Below are positions 16,040 to 24,315 of a stretch of 38,811 nt of DNA, piece after piece; position 1 is the first letter of the stretch, and each line of letters starts with the position of its first letter. The DNA comes from Bacillota bacterium (GTDB lineage Bacteria > Bacillota > Clostridia > Peptostreptococcales > Anaerovoracaceae). The stretch spans positions 1-38,811 of the forward strand of contig JAFRKJ010000078.1 in assembly GCA_017431785.1 (NCBI GenBank). The letters are read 5' to 3'. Below the pieces are notes generated by a model. The model did no database searches. It was not told the origin of the DNA and saw only the letters and a program-made list of their open reading frames with translations. A program made the position numbers and the translations under genes.

Positions 16040-16065
16040 ATTGTGACAGACACACGGGGGTGAAC

Positions 16066-19000
16066 ATGCCAAAGAAAGAGTATCTGAAGAAAATACTGAT
16101 CATCGGGTCAGGACCGATTGTAATCGGACAGGCTGCGGAATTTGACTATGCCGGCACACAGGCCTGCAAAGCAATCCGGGAGGAAGGAATCCAGACGATT
16201 CTCGTCAACAGCAATCCGGCAACGATTATGACGGATCACCAGATTGCAGACATCGTCTACATGGAACCATTGACAGAGGAGACGATTGAAGAAGTCATCC
16301 GAAGAGAACGGCCGAATGGGATGCTGGCTGGCTTTGGCGGACAGACAGGACTCAATCTGGCGATGGAAATGGAACGCAAAGGCATACTGTCCCGTTACAA
16401 CGTAGAACTTCTGGGTGTCAACAAAGAAAGCATCAAGAAAGCGGAAGACAGGGAGGCGTTCAAAGCCCTCATGGAGGAGATCGGCGAACCTGTTCCGGCA
16501 AGCACAATTGCCACAACGATCGATGAATGCCATGCGTTCATAGAGAAAGAAGGATTGCCTGTCATCATCAGACCCGCGTATACATTGGGCGGTACAGGCG
16601 GCGGCATCGCGGAGACGATGGAAGAACTCGATGATCTTTGCTACAGAGGGATGGAGAGCAGTGCCATCGGACAGATTCTTCTCGAGAAGTCCGTTGCAGG
16701 ATGGAAAGAGATCGAATATGAGGTCATGCGCGATGGGGCTGACCACTGCATTATCATCTGCGATATGGAGAACGTCGATCCCGTTGGCGTACATACGGGA
16801 GACAGCATCGTCGTTGCACCGACACAGACCATCTCGGAAGAAGAAAACAACATACTCAAAAACGCTTCGATCAAGATTATCCGGAGTCTTGGCATTGAAG
16901 GAGGATGCAATATCCAGTTTGCTCTGGATCCGGACACCGGCGACTACATTGTCATCGAGGTGAATCCGCGCGTCAGCCGTTCTTCAGCGTTGGCTTCTAA
17001 GGCCGCCGGATATCCGATCGCCAGGATCGCAGCCAAGATCGCGCTTGGGTATCATCTCGATGAGATACGCAACAGTGTGGCAGGAGGATCGGCACTATTT
17101 GAGCCGTCGCTGGATTACATTGTTGTGAAATATCCACGTTGGCCCTTTGATAAGTTCAGAACAGCATCGCGTAAACTGGGGACACAGATGAAAGCAACCG
17201 GTGAGGTCATGTCTTTGTGCAAGAGCTTCGAAAGCGCTTTGCTGAAGGCGCTGACTTCTGTAGAAATCAAATGCGACGGTCTGCATACACCAACTGTTTC
17301 CGGCTTGGGGGATGTGGAATTGCTGGCAAAACTGAAAGCCTGTGATGATGAGAGAATCTTCTGTATCGCAGAAGTGCTGAGAAGAGATCTGATGACGGTG
17401 GATGAGATTTACGAGGTCACAAAAATCAATCCATGGTTTCTGAATAAAATCAAGTATCTCATCGACCTTGAAAAACAGCTGAAAGAAGGCCCATTGACGA
17501 AAGAACTGCTTATCGAAGCAGAGTCGAAGGGTTTCACGGACAACGATATCATCGGCCTGTCCGGTGTTCCACGGGAGGTTATTCAAGACATTCGTATCTA
17601 CAATGATATCTATCCTGTCTACAAGATGGTCGATACGAGCGGCGGCCGCTCAGCGATTTCGACGCCGTACTACTATTCCTGTTACGAAAAAGGAGATGAA
17701 AACGTCATCTCAGATCGTGAGAAGATACTGGTAATTGGTTCCGGCCCGATCAGAATCGGACAGGGAATCGAGTTCGACTATTGTTGTGTGCAGTGTGTCA
17801 ATGCAGTCAGGGAACTTGGCTATGAGGCGATCATCGCCAACAATAATCCGGAGACAGTAAGCACAGATTCGGATATTTCAGACAAATTGTATTTTGAGGC
17901 GCTCCATATTGATGATGTGATGAACATCATCAAAAGAGAACGTCCTAAAGGTGTCATCGTACAGTTCGGCGGACAGACCTCCCTGAATCTTGCAGAGCAG
18001 CTCGACAGCCGTATGATCAACATTCTGGGTACATCATACAAGAACATCGATCTGGCGGAAGACAGGGAGAAATTCAATGCGCTTCTGAAAGAATTGCACA
18101 TTAAAACGCCGAAGGGATATGCGGTTACAGGAGAACAGGAAGCGTTCGCTGCAGTCGCAGAACTCGGTTATCCAGTTGTCGTTCGCCCGTCCTATGTAAT
18201 CGGCGGACGTGCCATGCAAGTTGTTTACAGCGACGAAGAGTTGCAGAGCTACCTGAGGGAAGCGGTTTCTCTGTCAAAGGAGCATCCAGTCCTGATCGAC
18301 CAGTATATTGTAGGTAAGGAGATTGAAGTAGACGCTGTATCTGATGGTGAGGATGTGCTGATTCCGGGAATCATGGAACATATTGAACGTGCCGGCGTCC
18401 ATTCCGGGGACAGCATCTCAGTCTATCCGGATTTTTCCATCGCCAAAGAGGTGGAGGATACGCTGGCGGTCTATACGAAAAAGATAGCAAAAGCATTGCA
18501 TGTCGTCGGACTGGTCAACATCCAATATGCGTATGACGGACAGACCATTTACGTCATTGAGGTCAATCCGCGTGCATCCAGGACGGTGCCGATCCTGAGC
18601 AAAGTTACAGGCGTGCCGATGGTCAAACTGGCCGTTGCAGCTATGCTGGGTCAGAAACTGAAGGACAGTGGGTTCGGGACGGGGCTGTATCCAAAGTGTG
18701 ACAAGTACTCCGTGAAAGTTCCTGTATTCTCCAGTGCGAAGCTGACCGATATGGATATTGCACTGGGACCAGAAATGAAATCTACCGGCGAAGTACTCGG
18801 TATTGATGCTGATCTGAAGAAGGCACTGTATAAAGGCTTCGTTGCAGCAGGTACGGCGATTCCGACAGCGGGCAATATTTTCGCAACTATACGACAGGCT
18901 GAACTGACGCCGTACACGGCGGAAATACTGAAAGATTACATCGATGCAGGATTCAAGCTGTATGTATCGTCAGATAATCTTGATTTTGCAAAGCAACACG

Positions 19001-19263
19001 AAATCAACGTGAATGTAATGACGTACGATACAGCCATCAAATGGATCGGAAACCATGATGCCAGCAGTGAAATGAGGATCGATCTGGTTCTGAATGTTCC
19101 GGAAATGGCAAACAGCAAAGAAAACGACAGCTTCCCGGTCAGAAGGAAGGCTGTCGAACGCGGGATACCGACCATGACCTGCATGGATACCGCGAAAGCG
19201 TTTCTGGAGGTCATCAGGCTCAAGCAGGAAGGCGCAGAACTGCAATATGCCCAGCTGGGTTAA
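16066..19263 (+). CDS. carB: Carbamoyl phosphate synthase large subunit
   Basis: 1065 residues, full length. Two homologous ATP-grasp halves begin ILIIGSGPIVIGQAAEFDYAGTQ and ILVIGSGPIRIGQGIEFDYCCVQ, and each carries an EVNPR motif. It makes carbamoyl phosphate from bicarbonate, ammonia and two ATP. The C-terminal MGS-like regulatory domain (about the last 130 residues) is diverged, keeping IDLVLNVP and RRKAVERGIP but not the usual N-terminal part. The start at 16066 is chosen because GGGGGTGA lies 5 nt upstream and MPKKEYLKKILIIGSG is the normal beginning; an upstream in-frame ATG at 16033 has no such site. No carA lies in the window, so the glutaminase subunit is elsewhere or ammonia is used directly. 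It has its own promoter between the arc and argGH units. Confidence 0.95.
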   Translation: MPKKEYLKKILIIGSGPIVIGQAAEFDYAGTQACKAIREEGIQTILVNSNPATIMTDHQIADIVYMEPLTEETIEEVIRRERPNGMLAGFGGQTGLNLAMEMERKGILSRYNVELLGVNKESIKKAEDREAFKALMEEIGEPVPASTIATTIDECHAFIEKEGLPVIIRPAYTLGGTGGGIAETMEELDDLCYRGMESSAIGQILLEKSVAGWKEIEYEVMRDGADHCIIICDMENVDPVGVHTGDSIVVAPTQTISEEENNILKNASIKIIRSLGIEGGCNIQFALDPDTGDYIVIEVNPRVSRSSALASKAAGYPIARIAAKIALGYHLDEIRNSVAGGSALFEPSLDYIVVKYPRWPFDKFRTASRKLGTQMKATGEVMSLCKSFESALLKALTSVEIKCDGLHTPTVSGLGDVELLAKLKACDDERIFCIAEVLRRDLMTVDEIYEVTKINPWFLNKIKYLIDLEKQLKEGPLTKELLIEAESKGFTDNDIIGLSGVPREVIQDIRIYNDIYPVYKMVDTSGGRSAISTPYYYSCYEKGDENVISDREKILVIGSGPIRIGQGIEFDYCCVQCVNAVRELGYEAIIANNNPETVSTDSDISDKLYFEALHIDDVMNIIKRERPKGVIVQFGGQTSLNLAEQLDSRMINILGTSYKNIDLAEDREKFNALLKELHIKTPKGYAVTGEQEAFAAVAELGYPVVVRPSYVIGGRAMQVVYSDEELQSYLREAVSLSKEHPVLIDQYIVGKEIEVDAVSDGEDVLIPGIMEHIERAGVHSGDSISVYPDFSIAKEVEDTLAVYTKKIAKALHVVGLVNIQYAYDGQTIYVIEVNPRASRTVPILSKVTGVPMVKLAVAAMLGQKLKDSGFGTGLYPKCDKYSVKVPVFSSAKLTDMDIALGPEMKSTGEVLGIDADLKKALYKGFVAAGTAIPTAGNIFATIRQAELTPYTAEILKDYIDAGFKLYVSSDNLDFAKQHEINVNVMTYDTAIKWIGNHDASSEMRIDLVLNVPEMANSKENDSFPVRRKAVERGIPTMTCMDTAKAFLEVIRLKQEGAELQYAQLG

Positions 19264-19303
19264 AACAGTTCCCCAATGAGACAATTTAAATACGATTACA
19301 GGG

Positions 19304-19331
19304 TTGATTTATATACAGAGATATGTATAAT
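19304..19331 (+). promoter_or_regulatory. argG-argH promoter
   Basis: TTGATT (19304-19309) and TATAAT (19326-19331), spacer 16 nt. An inverted repeat TATAC-N8-GTATA (19312-19329) covers the spacer and the -10. Confidence 0.68.
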
Positions 19332-19338
19332 AATGCAC

Positions 19339-19368
19339 ATGGGCATAGATATGCATAAATACTATTAG
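19339..19368 (+). CDS. Possible 9-codon leader peptide before argG
   Basis: ATG at 19339, 7 nt after the -10 box, opens MGIDMHKYY and ends at TAG (19366-19368). The stop overlaps the AGGAGG ribosome binding site of argG. The position suggests a leaderless peptide whose translation could affect argG initiation. No Shine-Dalgarno is possible, and a frame this short can arise by chance. Confidence 0.25.
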   Translation: MGIDMHKYY

Positions 19369-19380
19369 GAGGAAAGAAAA

Positions 19381-20652
19381 GTGGCTAAAGAAAAAGTTGT
19401 ACTGGCGTATTCCGGCGGACTCGATACATCCGTCATCATGAAATGGCTCAAGGAGAACTATGATTATGATGTGATTGCAGTATGCTGCAATGCCGGACAG
19501 AAGGAAGATTTCAAAGCAATTGAAGAGAAAGCGATGGCGACAGGAGCGATCAAAGCGCTGACCCTGGACATCAGGGAAGAGTTCATCACAGATTATATCT
19601 GGCCTACATTGAAGGCCGGAGCAACCTATGAGAACTATCTGCTGGGTACTGCGATGGCGAGACCGCTCATGGCGAAGAAGCTTGTTGAAGTTGCGCAGAA
19701 TGAGGGGGCGTTCTACATTGCCCATGGATGCACAGGTAAAGGTAATGACCAGGTAAGATTTGAATCTGCGATTCATTCCCTTGATCCTGCAATCAAGATC
19801 ATCGCGCCTTGGAGAATGCCGGAGTGGGAATTCGAATCCAGAGAGGACATGATCCAGTATTCCCATGATCACGGTATTCCGATCAGTCAGTCCAACGCCA
19901 AGATTTATTCAAGAGATGAAAACATCTGGCACATCAGCCATGAGGGCGGAGAATTGGAGAATCCTTGGAACGTGCACTATGATTCCATTCACGTACTGAG
20001 TGTTCCGCCTGAACAGGCGCCTGATGAGGTCACTTATGTGGATATCGATTTTGAAGACGGTATTCCTGTTGCAATAGACGGAGAAAAGCTGGGACCGATC
20101 GAACTGCTGACGAAGCTCAATGAACTGGGAAGCAAAAACGGCATCGGCACCATCGATATCGTTGAAAACAGACTGGTCGGCATGAAGTCCCGTGGCGTCT
20201 ATGAGACACCGGGTGGAACGATTCTTTTCAATGCACATGCCGGTCTGGAAGAGCTGATTCTCGACAGAGACACAGCTCACTACAAGAAAATCGTGGGAGA
20301 GAAATTTGCAGAACTGCTGTATACAGGTCTCTGGTTCACACCACTCAGGGAGGCAATCTGCGCCTTTGTCGACAAGACCCAGGAGAACGTAACAGGAACC
20401 GTAAAGATGAAACTGTACAAAGGCAATGCAACGGTTGCCGCCAAGAAGGCTCCATATTCACTTTACAACGAAGAATTTGCTACCTTCAGTAAGGATGAGG
20501 TATATAATCAGTATGACGCGGAAGGCTTCATAAATCTGTGGTCGCTGCCGCTGAAGATCAGAGCGATCCAGAAACAGACAGCTGAAGGAGGTGCAGTATA
20601 CAATGAAGCTCTGGAAAGGAAGGTTCTCAAAGGAAGCGACTTCGTCGAGTGA
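19381..20652 (+). CDS. argG: Argininosuccinate synthase
   Basis: 423 residues. The PP-loop ATP motif SGGLDTS is at residues 11-17 ([11 protein letters not shown]). Also present are [15 protein letters not shown], the family signature for citrulline and aspartate binding, and the late GRNSPYSLY-like region, here [11 protein letters not shown]. It joins citrulline and aspartate using ATP. The start is GTG at 19381, supported by AGGAGG 8 nt upstream and the normal [13 protein letters not shown] beginning. Its last 50 nt overlap the start of argH in another frame. Its own promoter separates it from carB. Confidence 0.96.
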   Translation: MAKEKVVLAYSGGLDTSVIMKWLKENYDYDVIAVCCNAGQKEDFKAIEEKAMATGAIKALTLDIREEFITDYIWPTLKAGATYENYLLGTAMARPLMAKKLVEVAQNEGAFYIAHGCTGKGNDQVRFESAIHSLDPAIKIIAPWRMPEWEFESREDMIQYSHDHGIPISQSNAKIYSRDENIWHISHEGGELENPWNVHYDSIHVLSVPPEQAPDEVTYVDIDFEDGIPVAIDGEKLGPIELLTKLNELGSKNGIGTIDIVENRLVGMKSRGVYETPGGTILFNAHAGLEELILDRDTAHYKKIVGEKFAELLYTGLWFTPLREAICAFVDKTQENVTGTVKMKLYKGNATVAAKKAPYSLYNEEFATFSKDEVYNQYDAEGFINLWSLPLKIRAIQKQTAEGGAVYNEALERKVLKGSDFVE

Positions 20653-21967
20653 TGAATTCAACGCTTCGATTCCCTTCGATCAGAGAATGTATGAAGAGGA
20701 TATCAAAGGCAGCATAGCCCATGCGGGAATGCTGGCGAAACAGGGCATCCTCACGGAAGAGGAAGGCGCCCTGATCATCAAGACGCTTGGTGAAATACTA
20801 GAGGATATCAAGGCCGGGAAGATCGAATTCTCCATAGAAGGAGAAGACATCCACATGAGCATCGAGACCATTCTGACCGAGAGAATCGGGCAGACGGGGA
20901 AGAAGCTCCATACGGCGAGAAGCAGAAACGACCAGGTCGCCGTGGATTTCCGGCTCTGGCTCCGCAAGGAGACAGCTGAAATCGACAGCAAGCTGGATGA
21001 GCTGATGAAAACACTGCAGGAGTTGGCGGAGGCACATCAGGAGACAGTGATGCCGGGATATACCCATCTGCAGCGGGCGCAGCCTGTCACCTTGGCGTAT
21101 CACTTGCTGGCGTACTATCAGATGTTCAGCCGCGACAAAGAGCGGTTTGCCGACGGCCTCAAGCGGATCAACAGACTGCCGCTTGGGAGCGGTGCGCTGG
21201 CGGGTACCACCTACAATACAGACCGTCAGTATCTGGCTGACCAGCTCGGCTTCGACAGCATCCTTCCAAACGGAATGGACGCCGTCGCCGACAGGGATTT
21301 TGCAATAGAGTTTCTGAATTGCTGCAGCATCTGCATGATGCACTTATCCAGATTCTGCGAGGAGCTGATTCTGTGGAGCAGCGTGGAATTCGGGTTCGTT
21401 GAGATCGACGATTCCTATTCGACGGGAAGCAGCATCATGCCGCAGAAGAAGAATCCGGATATGGCGGAACTCATCCGCGGTAAGAGCGGCCGGGTCTACG
21501 GAGATCTCATGGCGTTGCTCACCGTATGCAAAGGCCTCCCAATGGCCTACAACAAGGACCTGCAGGAGGACAAGGAGCCTGTTTTCGATGCGTCTGATAC
21601 CGTGAAGAACTCGCTGGGAATCTTCACTGAGATGATTTCCACCATGACGGTCAAAAAAGACACCATGGCCAAAGCGGCAAAGTACGGTTACATGAATGCT
21701 ACGGACGCCGCCGACTATCTGGTGGGCAAAGGCATCCCATTCCGTGATTGCCACGAGATCATCGGAAAGATGGTGCTCTATGCCATAGGAGAAGGAAAAG
21801 CTTTGGATGAGCTGACCATGGATGAGTTCAAATCCTTCTCGGATGCTTTTGCAGAAGATATCTATGATGCAATCTCCATAGAGAACTGCATCAAAGCGAA
21901 ACAGTCAGAGGGATCCACATCCTTCGAAAGTGTCCGCAAACAGCTGGACAAAATTAAGAGTGACTAG
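20603..21967 (+). CDS. argH: Argininosuccinate lyase (canonical copy)
   Basis: 454 residues with a full active site: MKLWKGRF at the N-terminus, [10 protein letters not shown] (residues 103-112), [10 protein letters not shown] with the catalytic histidine, and [13 protein letters not shown] with the catalytic serine at S277. It splits argininosuccinate to arginine and fumarate. The start at 20603 is chosen over an in-frame ATG at 20591 because GGAGG lies 10 nt upstream and MKLWKGRF is the family start. The gene begins inside argG, with a 50-nt overlap in another frame. Compare the paralogue at 14545, which lacks these residues. Confidence 0.96.
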   Translation: MKLWKGRFSKEATSSSDEFNASIPFDQRMYEEDIKGSIAHAGMLAKQGILTEEEGALIIKTLGEILEDIKAGKIEFSIEGEDIHMSIETILTERIGQTGKKLHTARSRNDQVAVDFRLWLRKETAEIDSKLDELMKTLQELAEAHQETVMPGYTHLQRAQPVTLAYHLLAYYQMFSRDKERFADGLKRINRLPLGSGALAGTTYNTDRQYLADQLGFDSILPNGMDAVADRDFAIEFLNCCSICMMHLSRFCEELILWSSVEFGFVEIDDSYSTGSSIMPQKKNPDMAELIRGKSGRVYGDLMALLTVCKGLPMAYNKDLQEDKEPVFDASDTVKNSLGIFTEMISTMTVKKDTMAKAAKYGYMNATDAADYLVGKGIPFRDCHEIIGKMVLYAIGEGKALDELTMDEFKSFSDAFAEDIYDAISIENCIKAKQSEGSTSFESVRKQLDKIKSD

Positions 21968-21991
21968 CCACACTATTCTCAATAGGTACGG

Positions 21992-22041
21992 CAGAGGCAG
22001 TTGGTGTGTTGATTGAACGGATCAGCTGCCTCTGTTATACT
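21992..22041 (+). promoter_or_regulatory. Fumarase promoter with 9-bp inverted repeat
   Basis: TTGAAC (22013-22018) and TATACT (22036-22041) with spacer 17 and an extended TGn motif. A perfect inverted repeat CAGAGGCAG (21992-22000)/CTGCCTCTG (22026-22034) has one arm before the -35 and the other in the spacer. It could be an operator, a terminator-like stem for argGH (a T run follows at 22041), or both. Confidence 0.6.
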
Positions 22042-22063
22042 TTTTGCGGGAGGTTCTGAAATA

Positions 22064-22906
22064 ATGAGAGAACTAAATGTAGAAGAAATCACGAAGGCTG
22101 TAGCACAGATGTACGTACACGCTAATTACTTCCTCGGAGAGGATGTGAAAGAACGTATCGCGGAGTGCGCACAGTGCGAGACATCACAGCTTGCACGAGA
22201 AGTCTTTGCGAGCGTGGAAAAGAATATGGAAATCGCGGCAGAGGGTGTGTTCCCTATCTGTCAGGACACCGGCATGGCCTGCGTTTTTCTGGAAATCGGG
22301 CAGGATGTGCATCTGACGGGAGGAAATCTCCATGAAGCAGTCAATGAAGGTGTCAGAAAGGGGTGTGCTGATGGATATCTGCGGCAGACCATCGTTGAGG
22401 ATCCGTTCCGGCGGAAGAATACCGGAGACAGTACGCCTGCCGACATCATTATAGATATCGTCCCCGGGGACAAAGTGAAGATTACTGTGGCGCCGAAGGG
22501 ATTTGGTTCGGAAAATATGAGCCAGATCAAGATGCTGACACCGGGCGCAGGTGTGAAAGGCGCAGAGGATTTTATCGTCAAAGTCTGCGAGGAAGCGGGC
22601 GGCAGACCGTGCCCGCCGATTGTCGTAGGAGTAGGAATCGGCGGAAACTTCAACAAGGCTGCTCTGATGGCGAAGAAAGCGCTGCTGCGGCCATTGGGTG
22701 AGCACAATGCGAATCCGTTCTATGCCGAGATGGAAGAACGGCTTCTGAAGCGAATCAACGACCTGGGCATCGGACCGCAGGGATTCGGCGGCAGTACGAC
22801 AGCGCTTGCTGTGAATGTCATCGCTGCACCGACGCATATAGCAGGACTTCCGGTGGCAGTGAATATCAACTGTCACGTATCGAGACATGAGGAAAGAATA
22901 TTATGA
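22064..22906 (+). CDS. fumA: Class I fumarate hydratase, alpha subunit
   Basis: 280 residues of the Fe-S hydro-lyase family (tartrate dehydratase/fumarase alpha). Cysteines likely to hold the 4Fe-4S cluster are in ICQDTGMAC and near the C-terminus in NINCHVSRH, with another in RPCPP. GSENMSQIKML and GVGIGGNF are family motifs. It interconverts fumarate and malate together with the beta subunit. The start at 22064 has GGGAGG upstream and matches the family; the in-frame ATG at 22013 lies inside the promoter. The oxygen-sensitive cluster suits an anaerobe. Tartrate dehydratase is the main alternative. Next to argH it would remove fumarate. Confidence 0.9.
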   Translation: MRELNVEEITKAVAQMYVHANYFLGEDVKERIAECAQCETSQLAREVFASVEKNMEIAAEGVFPICQDTGMACVFLEIGQDVHLTGGNLHEAVNEGVRKGCADGYLRQTIVEDPFRRKNTGDSTPADIIIDIVPGDKVKITVAPKGFGSENMSQIKMLTPGAGVKGAEDFIVKVCEEAGGRPCPPIVVGVGIGGNFNKAALMAKKALLRPLGEHNANPFYAEMEERLLKRINDLGIGPQGFGGSTTALAVNVIAAPTHIAGLPVAVNINCHVSRHEERIL

Positions 22907-23430
22907 AGCATGAATTGAAGGAACCTTTTACAAAGGACAAACTGAAGCAGCTCAAAGCAGGGGATACCGTCTTGCTGACCGGTACGATTTACGCTGCCAG
23001 AGATGCCGCGCACAGGAAGCTGATAGAGCTGATCGATGCCGGTGAGCCGCTGCCTTTGCCTATAGAGAATCAGATCATCTATTACATGGGACCGACGCCG
23101 GCAAGACCGGGTCATCCGATCGGCTCAGCCGGACCGACGACCAGTTACCGGATGGACGATTTCACACCGGCGCTCCTAAAGCTGGGGCTTTCGGGCATGA
23201 TCGGCAAGGGCCCGCGAAACGAAGCGGTGAAAGAGAGCGCGAAAGAAGAGGGCGCTGTCTACTTCGCAGCCATTGGCGGCGCCGCCGCTCTGATCGCCCA
23301 GAGCAGTAAGCAGTCAGAGGTGGTTGCCTTTGCAGAAATGGGGACAGAAGCGATCCGCAGCTTATATGTAGAAGAGATGCCGCTCATTGTCGCCAACGAC
23401 GCAGCCGGCGGAGATGTCTTCCAACGGTAG
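22903..23430 (+). CDS. fumB: Class I fumarate hydratase, beta subunit
   Basis: 175 residues of the Fe-S hydro-lyase beta family: LLTGTIYAARDAAHRKL, YMGPTPARPGHPIGSAGPTTS and MIGKGPRN are typical. It supplies the substrate-binding half of the enzyme. The ATG overlaps the alpha subunit stop (ATGA), so the two are coupled. In bacteria with one-chain FumA these parts are fused; here they are separate, as is common in anaerobes. Length is normal. Confidence 0.9.
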   Translation: MKHELKEPFTKDKLKQLKAGDTVLLTGTIYAARDAAHRKLIELIDAGEPLPLPIENQIIYYMGPTPARPGHPIGSAGPTTSYRMDDFTPALLKLGLSGMIGKGPRNEAVKESAKEEGAVYFAAIGGAAALIAQSSKQSEVVAFAEMGTEAIRSLYVEEMPLIVANDAAGGDVFQR

Positions 23431-23435
23431 TTGGG

Positions 23436-23464
23436 TTGTATTCTGTATACAGCAGTGGTATAAT
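23436..23464 (+). promoter_or_regulatory. Promoter of the DDAH-arcD unit
   Basis: TTGTAT (23436-23441) and TATAAT (23459-23464), spacer 17 nt. The perfect palindrome CTGTATACAG (23443-23452) lies in the spacer. TATAC-N7-GTATA (23446-23462) resembles the repeats in the arc and argG promoters. Confidence 0.72.
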
Positions 23465-23517
23465 CTATACAAGATATTATTGCTGCTAGTTATATGATTT
23501 ATGGAGGAATTAATATC

Positions 23518-24300
23518 ATGGTAAAATTCAACAATGTTATTGTCAGAAGACCTTGCAGAGCGGTTTGTGACGGCATCACATCAGCCCCTGAGCTGGGACA
23601 GCCGATCTATGAGAAAGCACTGCAGCAGCACGACAAGTACATCGAAGCGCTGAAGAAGTGCGGCGTCGAGGTAACCGTGCTGGAAGCGGATGAAAGATAT
23701 CCGGATTCCTGCTTCGTAGAAGACCCGGCCCTCATCACCAAAGCATGTGCGATCATCACAAATCCGGGCGCAGAGTCCAGAAACGGTGAAAAGGATGAAA
23801 TCATTGGTGCTATCAAGAAGTTCTTCCCGGAAGACAAGATTGAGTACATCAAAGACCCGGGCACGCTGGAAGGCGGCGATGTCATGATGGTCGATGATAC
23901 ATTCTATGTTGGTCTTTCCGCAAGAACAAACGAGGAAGGCATCAGACAGCTGGGAGAGATTCTGAACAAGTACGGTATGAAGTGCGTTCAGGTTCCCCTC
24001 GAGAAGGTTCTGCACCTGAAGACAGGCGTCAACTATCTGGAACACAACAACATGCTCGTTGCCGGCGAATTTATCACAAAGCCTGAGTTCGAGCAGTACA
24101 ACAAGGTAGTTGTTCCTGAAGAAGAAGCTTACGGCGCAAACTGCATTTGGGTAAACGAAACAGTTATCGTACCAGAAGGATATCCATCTGTACTGAAGGC
24201 GGTTCAGGATCTCGGATATGAGACACTGATCGTAGACACATCAGAATTCAGAAAGATCGACGGCGGACTGTCCTGCCTGTCACTGAGATTCTGGGCATAA
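23518..24300 (+). CDS. Dimethylarginine dimethylaminohydrolase
   Basis: 260 residues of the guanidino-group-modifying superfamily. The catalytic set is E118 (LEGGD), H166 (HLKTGV) and C253 (GLSCLSLRF). Spacings of 48 and 87 residues equal those of E114/H162/C249 in Pseudomonas aeruginosa DDAH. The expected reaction is N-omega-methylated arginine to citrulline plus methylamine or dimethylamine. The product enters the arginine deiminase route. The start at 23518 is chosen for GGAGG 10 nt upstream and the family start; an in-frame ATG at 23494 precedes that site. The neighbouring transporter suggests joint uptake and use of arginine compounds. A related hydrolase activity on another guanidino compound is possible. 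Confidence 0.85.
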   Translation: MVKFNNVIVRRPCRAVCDGITSAPELGQPIYEKALQQHDKYIEALKKCGVEVTVLEADERYPDSCFVEDPALITKACAIITNPGAESRNGEKDEIIGAIKKFFPEDKIEYIKDPGTLEGGDVMMVDDTFYVGLSARTNEEGIRQLGEILNKYGMKCVQVPLEKVLHLKTGVNYLEHNNMLVAGEFITKPEFEQYNKVVVPEEEAYGANCIWVNETVIVPEGYPSVLKAVQDLGYETLIVDTSEFRKIDGGLSCLSLRFWA

Positions 24301-24315
24301 GAGAGGTGATTTGAA

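Noticed and set aside
16033-16065. Upstream in-frame ATG for carB
   Set aside because: It has no ribosome binding site and adds residues not seen in CarB; GGGGGTGA precedes the ATG at 16066.
19332-19365. Possible ArgR operator (ARG box) before argG
   Set aside because: TATGCATAAATA is only loosely like the consensus, and the region is A/T-rich, so chance matches are expected.
22013-22063. Upstream in-frame ATG for the fumarase alpha subunit
   Set aside because: It falls inside the predicted promoter; the ATG at 22064 has GGGAGG before it and the family start.
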